Shown here: in pieces, positions 25,591 to 40,200 of the stretch | Layout: each line of letters starts with the position of its first letter | Position numbering within the stretch: position 1 is the stretch's first letter | DNA from: Halictus rubicundus | Taxonomy: Eukaryota > Arthropoda > Insecta > Hymenoptera > Halictidae | DNA: 64,000 bases | NCBI RefSeq assembly: GCF_050948215.1 | Contig: NW_027488969.1 | Location: forward strand, 1 to 64,000 | Reading direction: 5' to 3' | The notes under the pieces: model-generated | Told to the model about the DNA's origin: nothing | The model's database searches: none | What the model saw: only the letters and a program-made list of their open reading frames with translations | Position numbers and translations under genes: made by a program

Positions 25591-26399
25591 CTATAATATC
25601 GTATCCTCTATAATATCGTATCCTCTATAATATCTTATATTGTATCCTATCCTATCCTCTATCCTATCCTATCCTCTATCCCATCCTATAATCTATCCTA
25701 TCCTATCCTCTATAATATCGTATCCTCTATAATATCGTATCCTCTATCCTATCCTATCCTCTTTCCTATCCTCTCCTCTATCCTATCCTATCCTCTATAT
25801 TATCATATCCTCTATCCTATCCTATCCTCTATCCTATCCTCCATCCTATCCTATTCTCTATCCTATCCTTTCCTCTATAATATCGTATCTTCTATCGTAT
25901 CCAATCCTCTATCCTATCCTATCCTCTATCCTATCCTATCCTTTATCCAATTCAATCTCATATCCTATCCTATCCTCTATCGTATCCTATCCTCTATAGT
26001 ATCCTATCTTCTATCCTATCCTATCCTCTATCCTATCCTATCCTATCCTCTATCCTATCCTATCCTCTATCCTATCCTATCCTCTATCCTATCCTATCCT
26101 CTATCCTATCCTATCCACTATCCTATCATATCCTCTATCCTATCATATCCTCTATCCTATCCTATCCTCTATCCTATCCTATCCTCTATCCCATTCTATC
26201 CTCTTTCCTATCCCATCCTCAATCCTATCGTATCCTCTATCCTATAGTATCCTCTATCCTATCCTATCATCTATCCTATCCTAAATCCTATCCTATCCTC
26301 AATCCTATCCTATCCTATCCTCTATCCTATCCTATCCTATATCCTATCCTATCCTCTATCCTATCCTATCCTCAATCCTATCCTATCCTCTATCCTATC

Positions 26400-27880
26400 C
26401 TATAATCTTATCGTATCCTATCCTCTATCCTATCCTCCATCCTATCCTGTACTCTATCCTATCCTTTCCTCTATAATATCGTATCTTCTATCGTAACCTA
26501 TCCTCTATCCTATCCTATCCCCTATCCTATCCTATCCTCCATCCTATCCTATCCTCCATGCTATCCAATCCCCTACCCTATCCTCAATCCTATCCTATCC
26601 TCTTTCCTATCCTAACCTCTATCCTATCCTATCCTCAATACTATCCTATCCTATCCTTTATCCTATCCAATCCTCTATCCTTTCCTCAATCCTATCCTAT
26701 CCTCAATATAATCCAATACTCTATCCTATCCTATCCTCTAACGTATCCTATCCTCAATCCTATCCTATCCTATCCTCTATCCTATCCTATCCTCTATCCT
26801 ATCCTATACTCTATCCTATCCTATCCTCTATCCTATCCTATCCTCTATCCTATCCTATCCTCTATCCTATCCTATCCTCTATATTATCATATCGTCTATC
26901 CTATCCTATCCTCTATCTTACCCTATCCTCTATCCTATCCTATCCTCTATCCTATCCTATCCTCTATCCTATCCTATCCTCTATCCTATCCTATCCTCTA
27001 TCCTATCCTATCCTCTATCCTATCCTATCCTATCCCCTATCCTATCCTATCCTCTTTCCTATCCTCTCCTCTATCCTATCCTATCCTCTATATTATCATA
27101 TCCTCTATCCTATCCTATCCTCTATCCTATCCTCCATCCTATCCTATAATCTTATCGTATCCTATCCTCTATCCTATCCTCCATCCTATCCTGTACTCTA
27201 TCCTATCCTTTCCTCTATAATATCGTATCTTCTATCGTAACCTATCCTCTATCCTATCCTATCCTCTATCCTATCCTATCCTCCATCCTATCCTATCCTC
27301 CATGCTATCCAATCCCCTACCCTATCCTCAATCCTATCCTATCCTCTATCCTATCCTATCCTCTATCCTATCCTATCCTCAACACTATCCTATCCTATCC
27401 TTTATCCTATCCAATCCTCTATCCTTTCCTCAATCCTATCCTATCCTCAATATAATCCAATACTCTATCCTATCCTATCCTCTATCGTATCCTATCCTCA
27501 ATCCTATCCTATCCTATCCTCTATCCTATCCTATCCTCTATCCTATCCTATACTCTATCCTATCCTATCCTCTATCCTATCCTATCCTCTATCCTATCCT
27601 ATCCTCTATCCTATCCTATCCTCTATATTATCATATCGTCTATCCTATCCTATCCTCTATCTTACCCTATCCTCTATCCTATCCTATCCTCTATCCTATC
27701 CTATCCTCTATCCTATCCTATCCTCTATCCTATCCTATCCTCTATCCTATCCTATCCTCTATCCTATCCTATCCTATCCCCTATCCTATCCTATCCTCTT
27801 TCCTATCCTCTCCTCTATCCTATCCTATCCTCTATATTATCATATCCTCTATCCTATCCTATCCTCTATCCTATCCTCCA
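26400..27880 (+). repeat. Direct duplication in satellite A, offset 744 bp
   Basis: TATAATCTTATCG starts at 26,401 and 27,145, and the rare CCATGCTATCC word has its ATG at 26,558 and 27,302. Between and after these, the CCTTTATCC, CAATATAATCC and TATATTATCATATCG words recur in the same order. The copies differ at a few positions (CTTTCC versus CTATCC, CAATACT versus CAACACT). Confidence 0.87.
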
Positions 27881-29139
27881 TCCTATCCTATTCTCTATCC
27901 TATCCTTTCCTCTATAATATCGTATCTTCTATCGTATCCTATCCTCTATCCTATCCTATCCTCTATCCTATCCTATCCTCTATAATATCGTATCCTCTAT
28001 AATATCTTATATTGTATCCTATCCTATCCTCTATCCTATCCTATCCTCTATCCCATCCTATAATCTATCCTATCCTATCCTCTATAATATCGTATCCTCT
28101 ATAATATCGTATCCTCTATCCTATCCTATCCTCTTTCCTATCCTCTCCTCTATCCTATCCTATCCTCTATATTATCATATCCTCTATCCTATCCTATCCT
28201 CTATCCTATCCTCCATCCTATCCTATTCTCTATCCTATCCTTTCCTCTATAATATCGTATCTTCTATCGTATCCAATCCTCTATCCTATCCTATCCTCTA
28301 TCCTATCCTATCCTTTATCCAATTCAATCTCATATCCTATCCTATCCTCTATCATATCCTATCCTCTATAGTATCCTATCTTCTATCCTATCCTATCCTC
28401 TATCCTATCCTATCCTATCCTCTATCCTATCCTATCCTCTATCCTATCCAATCCTCTATCCTATAATATCCTCTATCCCATCCTAATCTCTATCCTATCA
28501 ATCCCCTATCCTATCCTCTATCCTATCCTATCCTCAATCCTATCCCATCCTCTATCCTATCCTATCCTCAATCCTATCCAATCCCCTATCCTACACTCTA
28601 TCCGAACCTATCCTCTATTCCATCCTATCCTCGATCCTATCCTATCCTCTATCCTATCCTATCCTCTATCCTATCCTATCCTCTATCCTATCATATCCTC
28701 TATCCTATCATATCCTCTATCCTATCCTATCCTCTATCCAATCCTATCCTCGATCCCATTCTATCCTCTTTCCTATCCCATCCTCTATTCCATCCAATCC
28801 TCAATCCTATCCTATCCACTATCCTATCCTATCCTCTATCCTATAGTATCCTCAATCCTATCCTATCCTCTATCCTATCCTATCCTCCATCCTATCCTAT
28901 CCTCCATCCTATCCAATCCCCTATCCTATCCTCAATCCTATCCTATCCTCATTCCTATCCTATCATCAATCCAATTGTATCCTCTATCCTATAGTATCCT
29001 CTATCCTATCCTATCCTCTATCCTATCCTATCCTCTATCCTATCCTATCCTCTATCCTATCCTATCCTCTATCCTATCCTATCCTCTATCCTATCCTATC
29101 CTCTATCCTATCCTATCTTCTATCGTATCCTATCCTCTA

Positions 29140-32100
29140 TCCTATCCTATCCTATCCTCTATCCTATCCTATCCTCTATCCTATCCAATCCTCTATCCTA
29201 TAATATCCTCTATCCCATCCTAATCTCTATCCTATCGATCCCCTATCCTATCCTCTATCCTATCCTATCCTCAATCCTATCCCATCCTCTATCCTATCCT
29301 ATCCTCACTCCTATCCAATCCCCTATCCTACCCTCTATCCGAACCTATCCTCTATTCCATCCTATCCTCGATCCTATCCTATCCTCTATCCTATCCTATC
29401 CTCTATCCTATCCTCTCCTCTATCCTATCATATCCTCTATCCTATCATATCCTCTATCCTATCCTATCCTCTATCCTATTCTATCCTCTATCCTATTTAA
29501 TATTGTATCCTGTATCCTATCCTTTCATCAATCCTATCCTATCCTCTATCGTCTCCTATCCTCTATCCTATCCTATCCTCTATCCTATCCTATCCTCTAT
29601 CCTATCCTATCCTCTATCCTATCCTATCCTCTATCCTATCCTATCCTCTATCCTATCCTATCCTCTATCCTATCATATCCTCTATCCTATCCTATCCTCT
29701 ATCGTATCCTATCCTCTATACTATAATATCCTCTATCCTATCCTATCCTCTATCCTATCCTATCGTCAATCCCATCCAATCCTCAATACAATCCTATCCT
29801 CTATCCTATCCTATCCTCTATCCTATCCTATCCTCTATCCTATTCTGTCCTCTATCCTATTTAATATTGTATCCTGTATCCTATCCTATCATCAATCCTA
29901 TCCTATCCTCTATCGTCTCCTATCCTCTATCCTATCCAATCCCCTATGTTATCCTCTATCCTATCCTATCCTCTATCCTATCCTATCCTCTATCCTACTC
30001 TATACTCTATCCTATCCTATCCTCAATCCTATCCCATCCTCTATCCTATCCTATCCTCAATCCTATCCCATCCTCTATCCTATCCTATCCTCAATCCTAT
30101 CCAATCTCCTATCCTATCCTCCATCCTATCCTATCCTCATTCCTATCCTATCCTCAATCCTATCCTATCCTCTATCCTATAGTATCCTCTATCCTATCCT
30201 ATCCTCTATCCTATACTATCCTCATTCCTATCCTATCCTCAATCCTATCCTATCCTATCCTCTATCCTATCCTATCCTCTATTATATCCTATCCTCAATC
30301 CTATCCTATCCTCTATCCTTTCCTATCCTCTTATCGTATCCTATCCTCTATCCTATCCTATCCTCTATCCTATCCTATCCTCTATCCTATCCTATCCTCT
30401 ATCATACCCTATCATCTATCCTATCCTATCCTCTATCCCATCCTATCCTCTATCCTATCCTACCCTCTATCCTATCCTATCCTCTATCCTATCCTATCCT
30501 CTATCCTATCCTATCCTCTATCCTATCCTATCCTCTATCCTATCCTATCCTCTATCCTATCCTACCCTCTATCCTATCCTATCCTCTAACCTATCCTATC
30601 CTCTATAATATCGTATCCTCTATAATATCTTATATTGTATCCTATCCTGTCCTCTATCCTATCCTATCCTCTATCCCATCGTATAATCTATCCTATCCTA
30701 TCCTCTATAATATCGTATCCTCTATAGTATCCTATCTTCTATCCTATCCTATCCTCTATCCTATCCTATCCTATCCTCTATCCTATCCTATCCTCTATCC
30801 TATCCAATCCTCTATCCTATAATATCCTCTATCCCATCCTAATCTCTATCCTATCAATCCCCTATCCTATCCTCTATCCTATCCTATCCTCAATCCTATC
30901 CCATGCTCTATCCTATCCCATCCTCAATCCTATCCAATCCCCTATCCTACCCTCTATCCGAACCTATCCTCTATTCCATCCTATCCTCGATCCTATCCTA
31001 TCCTCTATCCTATCCTATCCTCTATCCTATCCTATCCTCTATCCTATCATATCCTCTATCCTATCATATCCTCTATCCTATCCTATCCTCTATCCTATTC
31101 TATCCTCTATCCTATTTAATATTGTATCCTGTATCCTATCCTTTCATCAATCCTATCCTATCCTCTATCGTCTCCTATCCTCTATCCTATCCTATCCTCT
31201 ATCCTATCCTATCCTCTATCCTATCCTATCCTCTATCCTATCCTATCCTCTATCCTATCCTATCCTCTATCCTATCCTATCCTCTATCCTATCATATCCT
31301 CTATCCTATCCTATCCTCTATCGTATCCTATCCTCTATACTATAATATCCTCTATCCTATCCTATCCTCTATCCTATCCTATCGTCAATCCCATCCAATC
31401 CTCAATACAATCCTATCCTCTATCCTATCCTATCCTCTATCCTATCCTATCCTCTATCCTATTCTGTCCTCTATCCTATTTAATATTGTATCCTGTATCC
31501 TATCCTATCATCAATCCTATCCTATCCTCTATCGTCTCCTATCCTCTATCCTATCCAATCCCCTATGTTATCCTCTATCCTATCCTATCCTCTATCCTAT
31601 CCTATCCTCTATCCTACTCTATACTCTATCCTATCCTATCCTCAATCCTATCCCATCCTCTATCCTATCCTATCCTCAATCCTATCCCATCCTCTATCCT
31701 ATCCTATCCTCAATCCTATCCAATCTCCTATCCTATCCTCCATCCTATCCTATCCTCATTCCTATCCTATCCTCAATCCTATCGTATCCTCTATCCTATA
31801 GTATCCTCTATCCTATCCTATCCTCTATCCTATACTATCCTCATTCCTATCCTATCCTCAATCCTATCCTATCCTATCCTCTATCCTATCCTATCCTCTA
31901 TTATATCCTATCCTCAATCCTATCCTATCCTCTATCCTTTCCTATCCTCTTATCGTATCCTATCCTCTATCCTATCCTATCCTCTATCCTATCCTATCCT
32001 CTATCCTATCCTATCCTCTATCATACCCTATCATCTATCCTATCCTATCCTCTATCCCATCCTATCCTCTATCCTATCCTACCCTCTATCCTATCCTATC

Positions 32101-32700
32101 CTCTATCCTATCCTATCCTCTATCCTATCCTATCCTCTATCCTATCCTATCCTCTATCCTATCCTATCCTCTATCCTATCCTACCCTCTATCCTATCCTA
32201 TCCTCTAACCTATCCTATCCTCTATAATATCGTATCCTCTATAATATCTTATATTGTATCCTATCCTGTCCTCTATCCTATCCTATCCTCTATCCCATCG
32301 TATAATCTATCCTATCCTATCCTCTATAATATCGTATCCTCTATAGTATCCTATCTTCTATCCTATCCTATCCTCTATCCTATCCTATCCTATCCTCTAT
32401 CCTATCCTATCCTCTATCCTATCCAATCCTCTATCCTATAATATCCTCTATCCCATCCTAATCTCTATCCTATCAATCCCCTATCCTATCCTCTATCCTA
32501 TCCTATCCTCAATCCTATCCCATCCTCTATCCTATCCCATCCTCAATCCTATCCAATCCCCTATCCTACCCTCTATCCGAACCTATCCTCTATTCCATCC
32601 TATCCTCGATCCTATCCTATCCTCTATCCTATCCTATCCTCTATCCTATCCTATCCTCTATCCTATCATATCCTCTATCCTATCATATCCTCTATCCTAT
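29140..32700 (+). repeat. Tandem higher-order repeat of 1,619 bp, two full copies plus part of a third
   Basis: The ACCCTCTATCCGAACC marker starts at 29,330, 30,949 and 32,568, exactly 1,619 bp apart each time. The TTTAATATTG marker (TTG at 29,503 and 31,122; 29,867 and 31,486) has the same offset. The first two copies match over essentially their whole length with only scattered substitutions (CCTATCCT versus CGTATCCT near 30,167 and 31,786; CTATCGATCC versus CTATCAATCC). The third copy diverges at about 32,700. This is the cleanest recent higher-order duplication in the window. Confidence 0.92.
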
Positions 32701-35700
32701 CCTATCCTCTATCCAATCCTATCCTCGATCCCATTCTATCCTCTTTCCTATCCCATCCTCTATCCCATCCAATCCTCAATCCTATCCTATCCACTATCCT
32801 ATCCTATCCTCTATCCTATAGTATCCTCAATCCTATCCTATCCTCTATCCTATCCTATCCTCCATCCTATCCTATCCTCCATCCTATCCAATCCCCTATC
32901 CTATCCTCAATCCTATCCTATCCTCATTCCTATCCTATCCTCAATCCTATTGTATCCTCTATCCTATAGTATCCTCTATCCTATCCTATCCTCTATCCTA
33001 TCCTATCCTCTATCCTATCCTATCCTCTATCCTATCCTATCCTCTATCCTATCCTATCCTCTATCCTATCCTATCCTCTATCCTATCCTATCTTCTATCG
33101 TATCCTATCCTCTATCCTATCCTATCCTATCCTCTATCCTATCCTATCCTCTATCCTATCCAATCCTCTATCCTATAATATCCTCTATCCCATCCTAATC
33201 TCTATCCTATCAATCCCCTATCCTATCCTCTATCCTATCCTATCCTCAATCCTATCCCATCCTCTATCCTATCCTATCCTCACTCCTATCCAATCCCCTA
33301 TCCTACCCTCTATCCGAACCTATCCTCTATTCCATCCTATCCTCGATCCTATCCTATCCTCTATCCTATCCTATCCTCTATCCTATCCTATCCTCTATCC
33401 TATCATATCCTCTATCCTATCATATCCTCTATCCTATCCTATCCTCTATCCTATTCTATCCTCTATCCTATTTAATATTGTATCCTGTATCCTATCCTAT
33501 CATCAATCCTATCCTATCCTCTATCGTCTCCTATCCTCTATCCTATCCTATCCTCTATCCTATCCTATCCTCTATCCTATCCTATCCTCTATCCTATCCT
33601 ATCCTCTATCCTATCCTATCCTCTATCCTATCCTATCCTCTACCCTATCCTATCCTCTATCCTATCATATCCTCTATCCTATCCTATCCTCTATCGTATC
33701 CTATCCTCTATACTATAATATCCTCTATCCTATCCTATCCTCTATCCTATCCTATCGTCAATCCCATCCAATCCTCAATACAATCCTATCCTCTATCCTA
33801 TCCTATCCTCTATCCTATCCTATCCTCTATCCTATTCTGTCCTCTATCCTATTTAATATTGTATCCTGTATCCTATCCTATCATCAATCCTATCCTATCC
33901 TCTATCGTCTCCTATCCTCTATCCTATCCAATCCCCTATGTTATCCTCTATCCTATCCTATCCTCTATCCTATCCTATCCTCTATCCTACTCTATACTCT
34001 ATCCTATCCTATCCTCAATCCTATCCCATCCTCTATCCTATCCTATCCTCAATCCTATCCCATCCTCTATCCTATCCTATCCTCAATCCTATCCAATCTC
34101 CCATCCTATCCTCCATCCTATCCTATCCTCATTCCTATCCTATCCTCAATCCTATCGTATCCTCTATCCTATCCTATCCTCTATCCTATCCTATCCTCTA
34201 TCCTATCCTACCCTCTATCCTATCCTATCCTCTATCCTATCCTATCCTCTATAATATCGTATCCTCTATAATATCTTATATTGTATCCTATCCTGTCCTC
34301 TATCCTATCCTATCCTCTATCCCATCGTATAATCTATCCTATCCTATCCTCTATAATATCGTATCCTCTATAGTATCCTATCTTCTATCCTATCCTCTCC
34401 TCTATCCTATCCTATCCTCTATCCTATCCTATCCTATCCTCTATCCTATCCTATCCTCAATCCTATCCAATCCCCTATCCTACCCTCTATCCGAACCTAT
34501 CCTCTATTCCATCCTATCCTCGATCCTATCCTATCCTCTATCCTATCCTATCCTCTATCCTATCCTATCCTCTATCCTATCATATCCTCTATCCTATCAT
34601 ATCCTCTATCCTATCCTATCCTCTCTCCAATCCTATCCTCGATCCCATTCTATCCTCTTTCCTATCCCATCCTCTATCCCATCCAATCCTCAATCCTATC
34701 CTATCCACTATCCTATCCTATCCTCTATCCTATAGTATCCTCAATCCTATCCTATCCTCTATCCTATCCTATCCTCCATCCTATCCTATCCTCCATCCTA
34801 TCCAATCCCCTATCCTATCCTCAATCCTATCCTATCCTCATTCCTATCCTATCCTCAATCCTATTGTATCCTCTATCCTATAGTATCCTCTATCCTATCC
34901 TATCCTCTATCCTATCCTATCCTCTATCCTATCCTATCCTCTATCCTATCCTATCCTCTATCCTATCCTATCCTCTATCCTATCCTATCCTCTATCCTAT
35001 CCTATCTTCTATCGTATCCTATCCTCTATCCTATCCTATCCTATCCTCTATCCTATCCTATCCTCTATCCTATCCAATCCTCTATCCTATAATATCCTCT
35101 ATCCCATCCTAATCTCTATCCTATCAATCCCCTATCCTATCCTCTATCCTATCCTATCCTCAATCCTATCCCATCCTCTATCCTATCCTATCCTCACTCC
35201 TATCCAATCCCCTATCCTACCCTCTATCCGAACCTATCCTCTATTCCATCCTATCCTCGATCCTATCCTATCCTCTATCCTATCCTATCCTCTATCCTAT
35301 CCTATCCTCTATCCTATCATATCCTCTATCCTATCATATCCTCTATCCTATCCTATCCTCTATCCTATTCTATCCTCTATCCTATTTAATATTGTATCCT
35401 GTATCCTATCCTATCATCAATCCTATCCTATCCTCTATCGTCTCCTATCCTCTATCCTATCCTATCCTCTATCCTATCCTATCCTCTATCCTATCCTATC
35501 CTCTATCCTATCCTATCCTCTATCCTATCCTATCCTCTATCCTATCCTATCCTCTATCCTATCATATCCTCTATCCTATCCTATCCTCTATCGTATCCTA
35601 TCCTCTATACTATAATATCCTCTATCCTATCCTATCCTCTATCCTATCCTATCGTCAATCCCATCCAATCCTCAATACAATCCTATCCTCTATCCTATCC

Positions 35701-36060
35701 TATCCTCTATCCTATCCTATCCTCTATCCTATTCTGTCCTCTATCCTATTTAATATTGTATCCTGTATCCTATCCTATCATCAATCCTATCCTATCCTCT
35801 ATCGTCTCCTATCCTCTATCCTATCCAATCCCCTATGTTATCCTCTATCCTATCCTATCCTCTATCCTATCCTATCCTCTATCCTACTCTATACTCTATC
35901 CTATCCTATCCTCAATCCTATCCCATCCTCTATCCTATCCTATCCTCAATCCTATCCCATCCTCTATCCTATCCTATCCTCAATCCTATCCAATCTCCTA
36001 TCCTATCCTCCATCCTATCCTATCCTCATTCCTATCCTATCCTCAATCCTATCGTATCCT
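32700..36060 (+). repeat. Direct duplication in satellite A, offset 1,914 then 1,897 bp
   Basis: CTCCAATCC/CTATCCAATCC followed by CTCGATCCC lies at about 32,713 and 34,627. ACCCTCTATCCGAACC lies at 33,305 and 35,219, and the TTTAATATTG marker at 33,478 and 35,392, all 1,914 bp apart. Further right the marker pair 33,859 and 35,756 and the CCCCTATGTTATCC word (33,938 and 35,835) are 1,897 bp apart. The two copies therefore differ by exactly one 17-bp monomer. Confidence 0.9.
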
Positions 36061-36169
36061 CTATCCTATAGTATCCTCTATCCTATCCTATCCTCTATCC
36101 TATACTATCCTCATTCCTATCCTATCCTCAATCCTATCCTATCCTCTATCCTTTCCTATCCTCTTATCG

Positions 36170-36448
36170 TATCCTATCCTCTATCCTATCCTATCCTCTA
36201 TCCTATCCTATCCTCTATCCTATCCTATCCTCTATCCTATCCTATCCTCTATCCTATCCTATCCTCTATCCTATCCTATCCTCTATCCTATCCTATCCTC
36301 TATCCTATCCTATCCTCTATCCTATCCTATCCTCTATCCTATCCTATCCTCTATCCTATCCTATCCTCTATCCTATCCTATCCTCTATCCTATCCTATCC
36401 TCTATCCTATCCTATCCTCTATCCTATCCTATCCTCTATCCTATCCTA
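36170..36448 (+). repeat. Homogeneous satellite A run
   Basis: About 16 consecutive consensus 17-bp monomers, ending at the CGTCTATCC variant near 36,449. It follows a CTCTTATCGTATCC marker, as the run at 24,505 does. Confidence 0.8.
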
Positions 36449-37286
36449 TCGTCTATCCTATCCTATCCTCTATAATATCGTATCCTTTATAATATCGTAT
36501 ATTGTATCCTATCCTATCCTCTGTCCTATCCTATCCTCTATCCCATCCTATCATCTATCCTATCCTATCCTCTATAATATCGTATCCTCTATAATATCGT
36601 ATCCTCTATCCTATCCTATCCTCTTTCCTATCCTCTCCTCTATCCTATCCTATCCTCTATATTATCATATCCTCTATCCTATCCTATCCTCTATCCTATC
36701 CTATCATCTATCCTATCCTATCCTCCATCCTATCCTATCCTCTATCGTCTCCTATCCTCTGTCCTATCCAATCCCCTATGTTATCCTCTATCCTATCCTA
36801 TCCTCTATCCTATCCTATCCTCTATCCTATCCTATCCTCTATCATATCCTATCCTCTATCCTATCCTATCCTCTATCCTATCCTATCCTCTATCCTATCA
36901 TATCCTATCCTCTATCCTATCCTATCCTCTATATTATCATATCGTCTATCCTATCCTATCCTCTATCTTACCCTATCATCTATCCTATCCTATCCTCTAT
37001 CCCATCCTATCCTCTATCCTATCCTACCCTCTATCCTATCCTATCCTCTATCCTATCCTATCCTCTATCCTATCCTATCCTCTATCCTATCCTATCCTCT
37101 ATCCTATCCTATCCTCTATCCTATCCTATCCTCTATCCTATCCAATCCTCTATCCTATAATATCCTCTATCCCATCCTAATCTCTATCCTATCAATCCCC
37201 TATCCTATCCTCTTTCCTATCCTATCCTCAATCCTATCCCATCCTCTATCCTATCCTATCCTCAATCCTATCCAATCCCCTATCCT

Positions 37287-40200
37287 ACCCTCTATTCGAA
37301 CCTATCCTCTATTCCATGCTATCCTCGATCCTATCCTATCCTCTATCCTATCCTATCCTCCATCCTATCCTATCCTCCATCCTATCCAATCCCCGATCCT
37401 ATCCTCTATCCTATCCTATCCTCAATCCTATCCTATCCTCAATCCTATCCTAGCCTATCCTCTATCCTATCCTATCCTCTATCCTATCCAATCCTCTATC
37501 CGATCCTATCCTCTATCCCATCCTATCCTCTATCCTATCCTATCCTCTATCCTATCCTATCCTCTATCCTATCCTATCCTGTATCCTATCATATCCTCTA
37601 TCCTATCATATCCTCTATCCTATCCTATCCTCTATCCTATCCTATCGTCTATCCCATTCTATCCTCTTTCCTAACCCATCCTCTATCCCATCCAATCCTC
37701 AATCCTATCCTATCCACTATCCTATCCTATCCTCTATCCTATAGTATCCTCTATCCTATCCTATCCTCTATCCTATCCTATCATCCATCCTATCCTATCC
37801 TCCATCCTATCCAATCCCCTATCCTATCCTCAATCCTATCCTATCCTCATTCCTATCCTATCCTCAATCCTATCGTATCCTCTATCCTATAGTATCCTCT
37901 ATCCTATCCTATCATCTATCCTATCCTAAATCCTATCCTATCCTCAATCCCATCCTATCCTATCCTCTATCCTATCCTATCCTCTATCCTATCCTATCCT
38001 CTATCCTATCCTATCCTCAATCCTATCCTATCCTCTATCCTTTCCTATCCTCTTATCGTATCCTATCCTCTATCCTATCCTATCCTCTATCCTATCCTAT
38101 CCTCTATCCTATGCTATCCTCTATCCTATCCTATCATCTATCCTATCCTATCCTCTATCCTATCCTATCCTCTATCCTATCATATCCTCTATCCTATCAT
38201 ATCCTCTATCCTATCCTATCCTCTATCGTATCCTATCCTCTATACTATAATATCCTCTATCCTATCCTATCCTCTATCCTATCCTATCGTCAATCCCATC
38301 CTATCCTCAATACAATCCTATCCTCTATAATATCGTATCCTCTATAATATCGTATATTGTATCCTATCCTATCCTCTATCCTATCCTATCATCTATCCTA
38401 TCCTATCCTCCATCCTATCCTATCCTCTATCGACTCCTATCCTCTGTCCTATCCAATCCCCTATGTTATCCTCTATCCTATCCTATCCTCTATCCTATCC
38501 TATCCTCTATCCTATCCTATCCTCTATCATATCCTATCCTCTATCCTATCCTATCCTCTATCCTATCCTATCCTCTATCCTATCATATCCTATCCTCTAC
38601 CCTATCCTATCCTCTATATTATCATATCGTCTATCCTATCCTATCCTCTATCTTACCCTATCCTCTATCCTATCCTATCCTCTATCCTATCCTCTATCCT
38701 ATCATATCCTCTATCCTATCATATCCTCTATCCTATCCTATCCTCTATCCTATTCTATCCTCTATCCTATTTAATATTGTATCCTGTATCCTATCCTATC
38801 ATCAATCCTATCCTATCCTCTATCGTCTCCTATCCTCTATCCTATCCTATCCTCTATCCTATCCTATCCTCTATCCTATCCTATCCTCTATAATATCGTA
38901 TCCTCTATAATATCTTATATTGTATCCTATCCTATCCTCTATCCCATCCTATAATCTATCCTATCCTATCCTCTAAAATATCGTATCCTCTATAATATCG
39001 TATCCTCTATCCTATCCTATCCTCTTCCCTATCCTCTCCTCTATCCTATCATATCCTCTATATTATCATATCCTTTATCCTATCCTATCCTCTATCCTAT
39101 CCTCCATCCTATCCTATTCTCTATCCTATCCTTTCCTCTATAATATCGTATCTTCTATCGTATCCAATCCTCTATCCTATCCTATCCTCTATCCTATCCT
39201 ATCCTTTATCCTATCCTATCCTCAATCCTATCCCATCCTCTATCCTATCCTATCCTCAATCCTATCCAATCCCCTATCCTACCCTCTATCCGAACCTATT
39301 CTCTATTCCATCCTATCCTCGATCCTATCCTATCCTCTATCCTATCCTATCCTCCATCCTATCCTATCCTCCATCCTATCCAATCCCCGATCCTATCCTC
39401 TATCCTATCCTATCCTCAATCCTATCCTATCCTCAAGCCTATCCTAGCCTATCCTCTATCCTATCCTATCCTCTATCCTATCCAATCCTCTATCCGATCC
39501 TATCCTCTATCCCATCCTATCCTCTATCCTATCCTATCCTCTATCCTATCCTATCCTCTATCCTATCCTATCCTCTATCCTATCCTATCCTCTATCCTAT
39601 CCTATCCTGTATCCTATCATATCCTCTATCCTATCATATCCTCTATCCTATCCTATCCTCTATCCTATGCTATCGTCTATCCCATTCTATCCTCTTTCCT
39701 AACCCATCCTCTATCCCATCCAATCCTCAATCCTATCCTATCCACTATCCTATCCTATCCTCTATCCTATAGTATCCTCTATCCTATCCTATCCTCTATC
39801 CTATCCTATCATCCATCCTATCCTATCCTCCATCCTATCCAATCCCCTATCCTATCCTCAATCCTATCCTATCCTCATTCCTATCCTATCCTCAATCCTA
39901 TCGTATCCTCTATCCTATAGTATCCTCTATCCTATCCTATCATCTATCCTATCCTAAATCCTATCCTATCCTCAATCCCATCCTATCCTATCCTCTATCC
40001 TATCCTATCCTCTATCCTATCCTATCCTCTATCCTATCCTATCCTCAATCCTATCCTATCCTCTATCCTTTCCTATCCTCTTATCGTATCCTATCCTCTA
40101 TCCTATCCTATCCTCTATCCTATCCTATCCTCTATCCTATGCTATCCTCTATCCTATCCTATCATCTATCCTATCCTATCCTCTATCCTATCCTATCCTC

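Larger units (their letters stand above)
24370..26797 (+). repeat. Right-hand partner of the inverted copy at 1-2,430
   Basis: Reading this segment backwards on the complement gives the order of variants found at 1-2,430. Diagnostic anchors are CCAATTCAATCTCA (ends 25,960), CCCATCATATCC (25,357-25,368, a variant not seen in the similar block near 36.9 kb), the TATATTATCATATCGTC word (about 25,286-25,303), CCTATGTTAT (25,131-25,140), CGTATATTGT (24,852-24,861), and GTACTC with GTAACC near 26.45-26.50 kb. Pair sums stay between 26,797 and 26,802. The match fades around 24,350-24,370, corresponding to the A/B junction. Confidence 0.88.
14374..28335 (+). repeat. Satellite A marker ATCCAATTCAATCTCA
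   Basis: A rare variant string recurs at about 14.37, 16.26, 17.58, 18.92, 21.07, 23.00, 25.95 and 28.32 kb, each time preceded by CCTTT and a pair of regular monomers. An inverted copy lies at about 837-853 in the left arm. It is absent after about 28.4 kb and so marks the left part of the main array. Confidence 0.85.
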
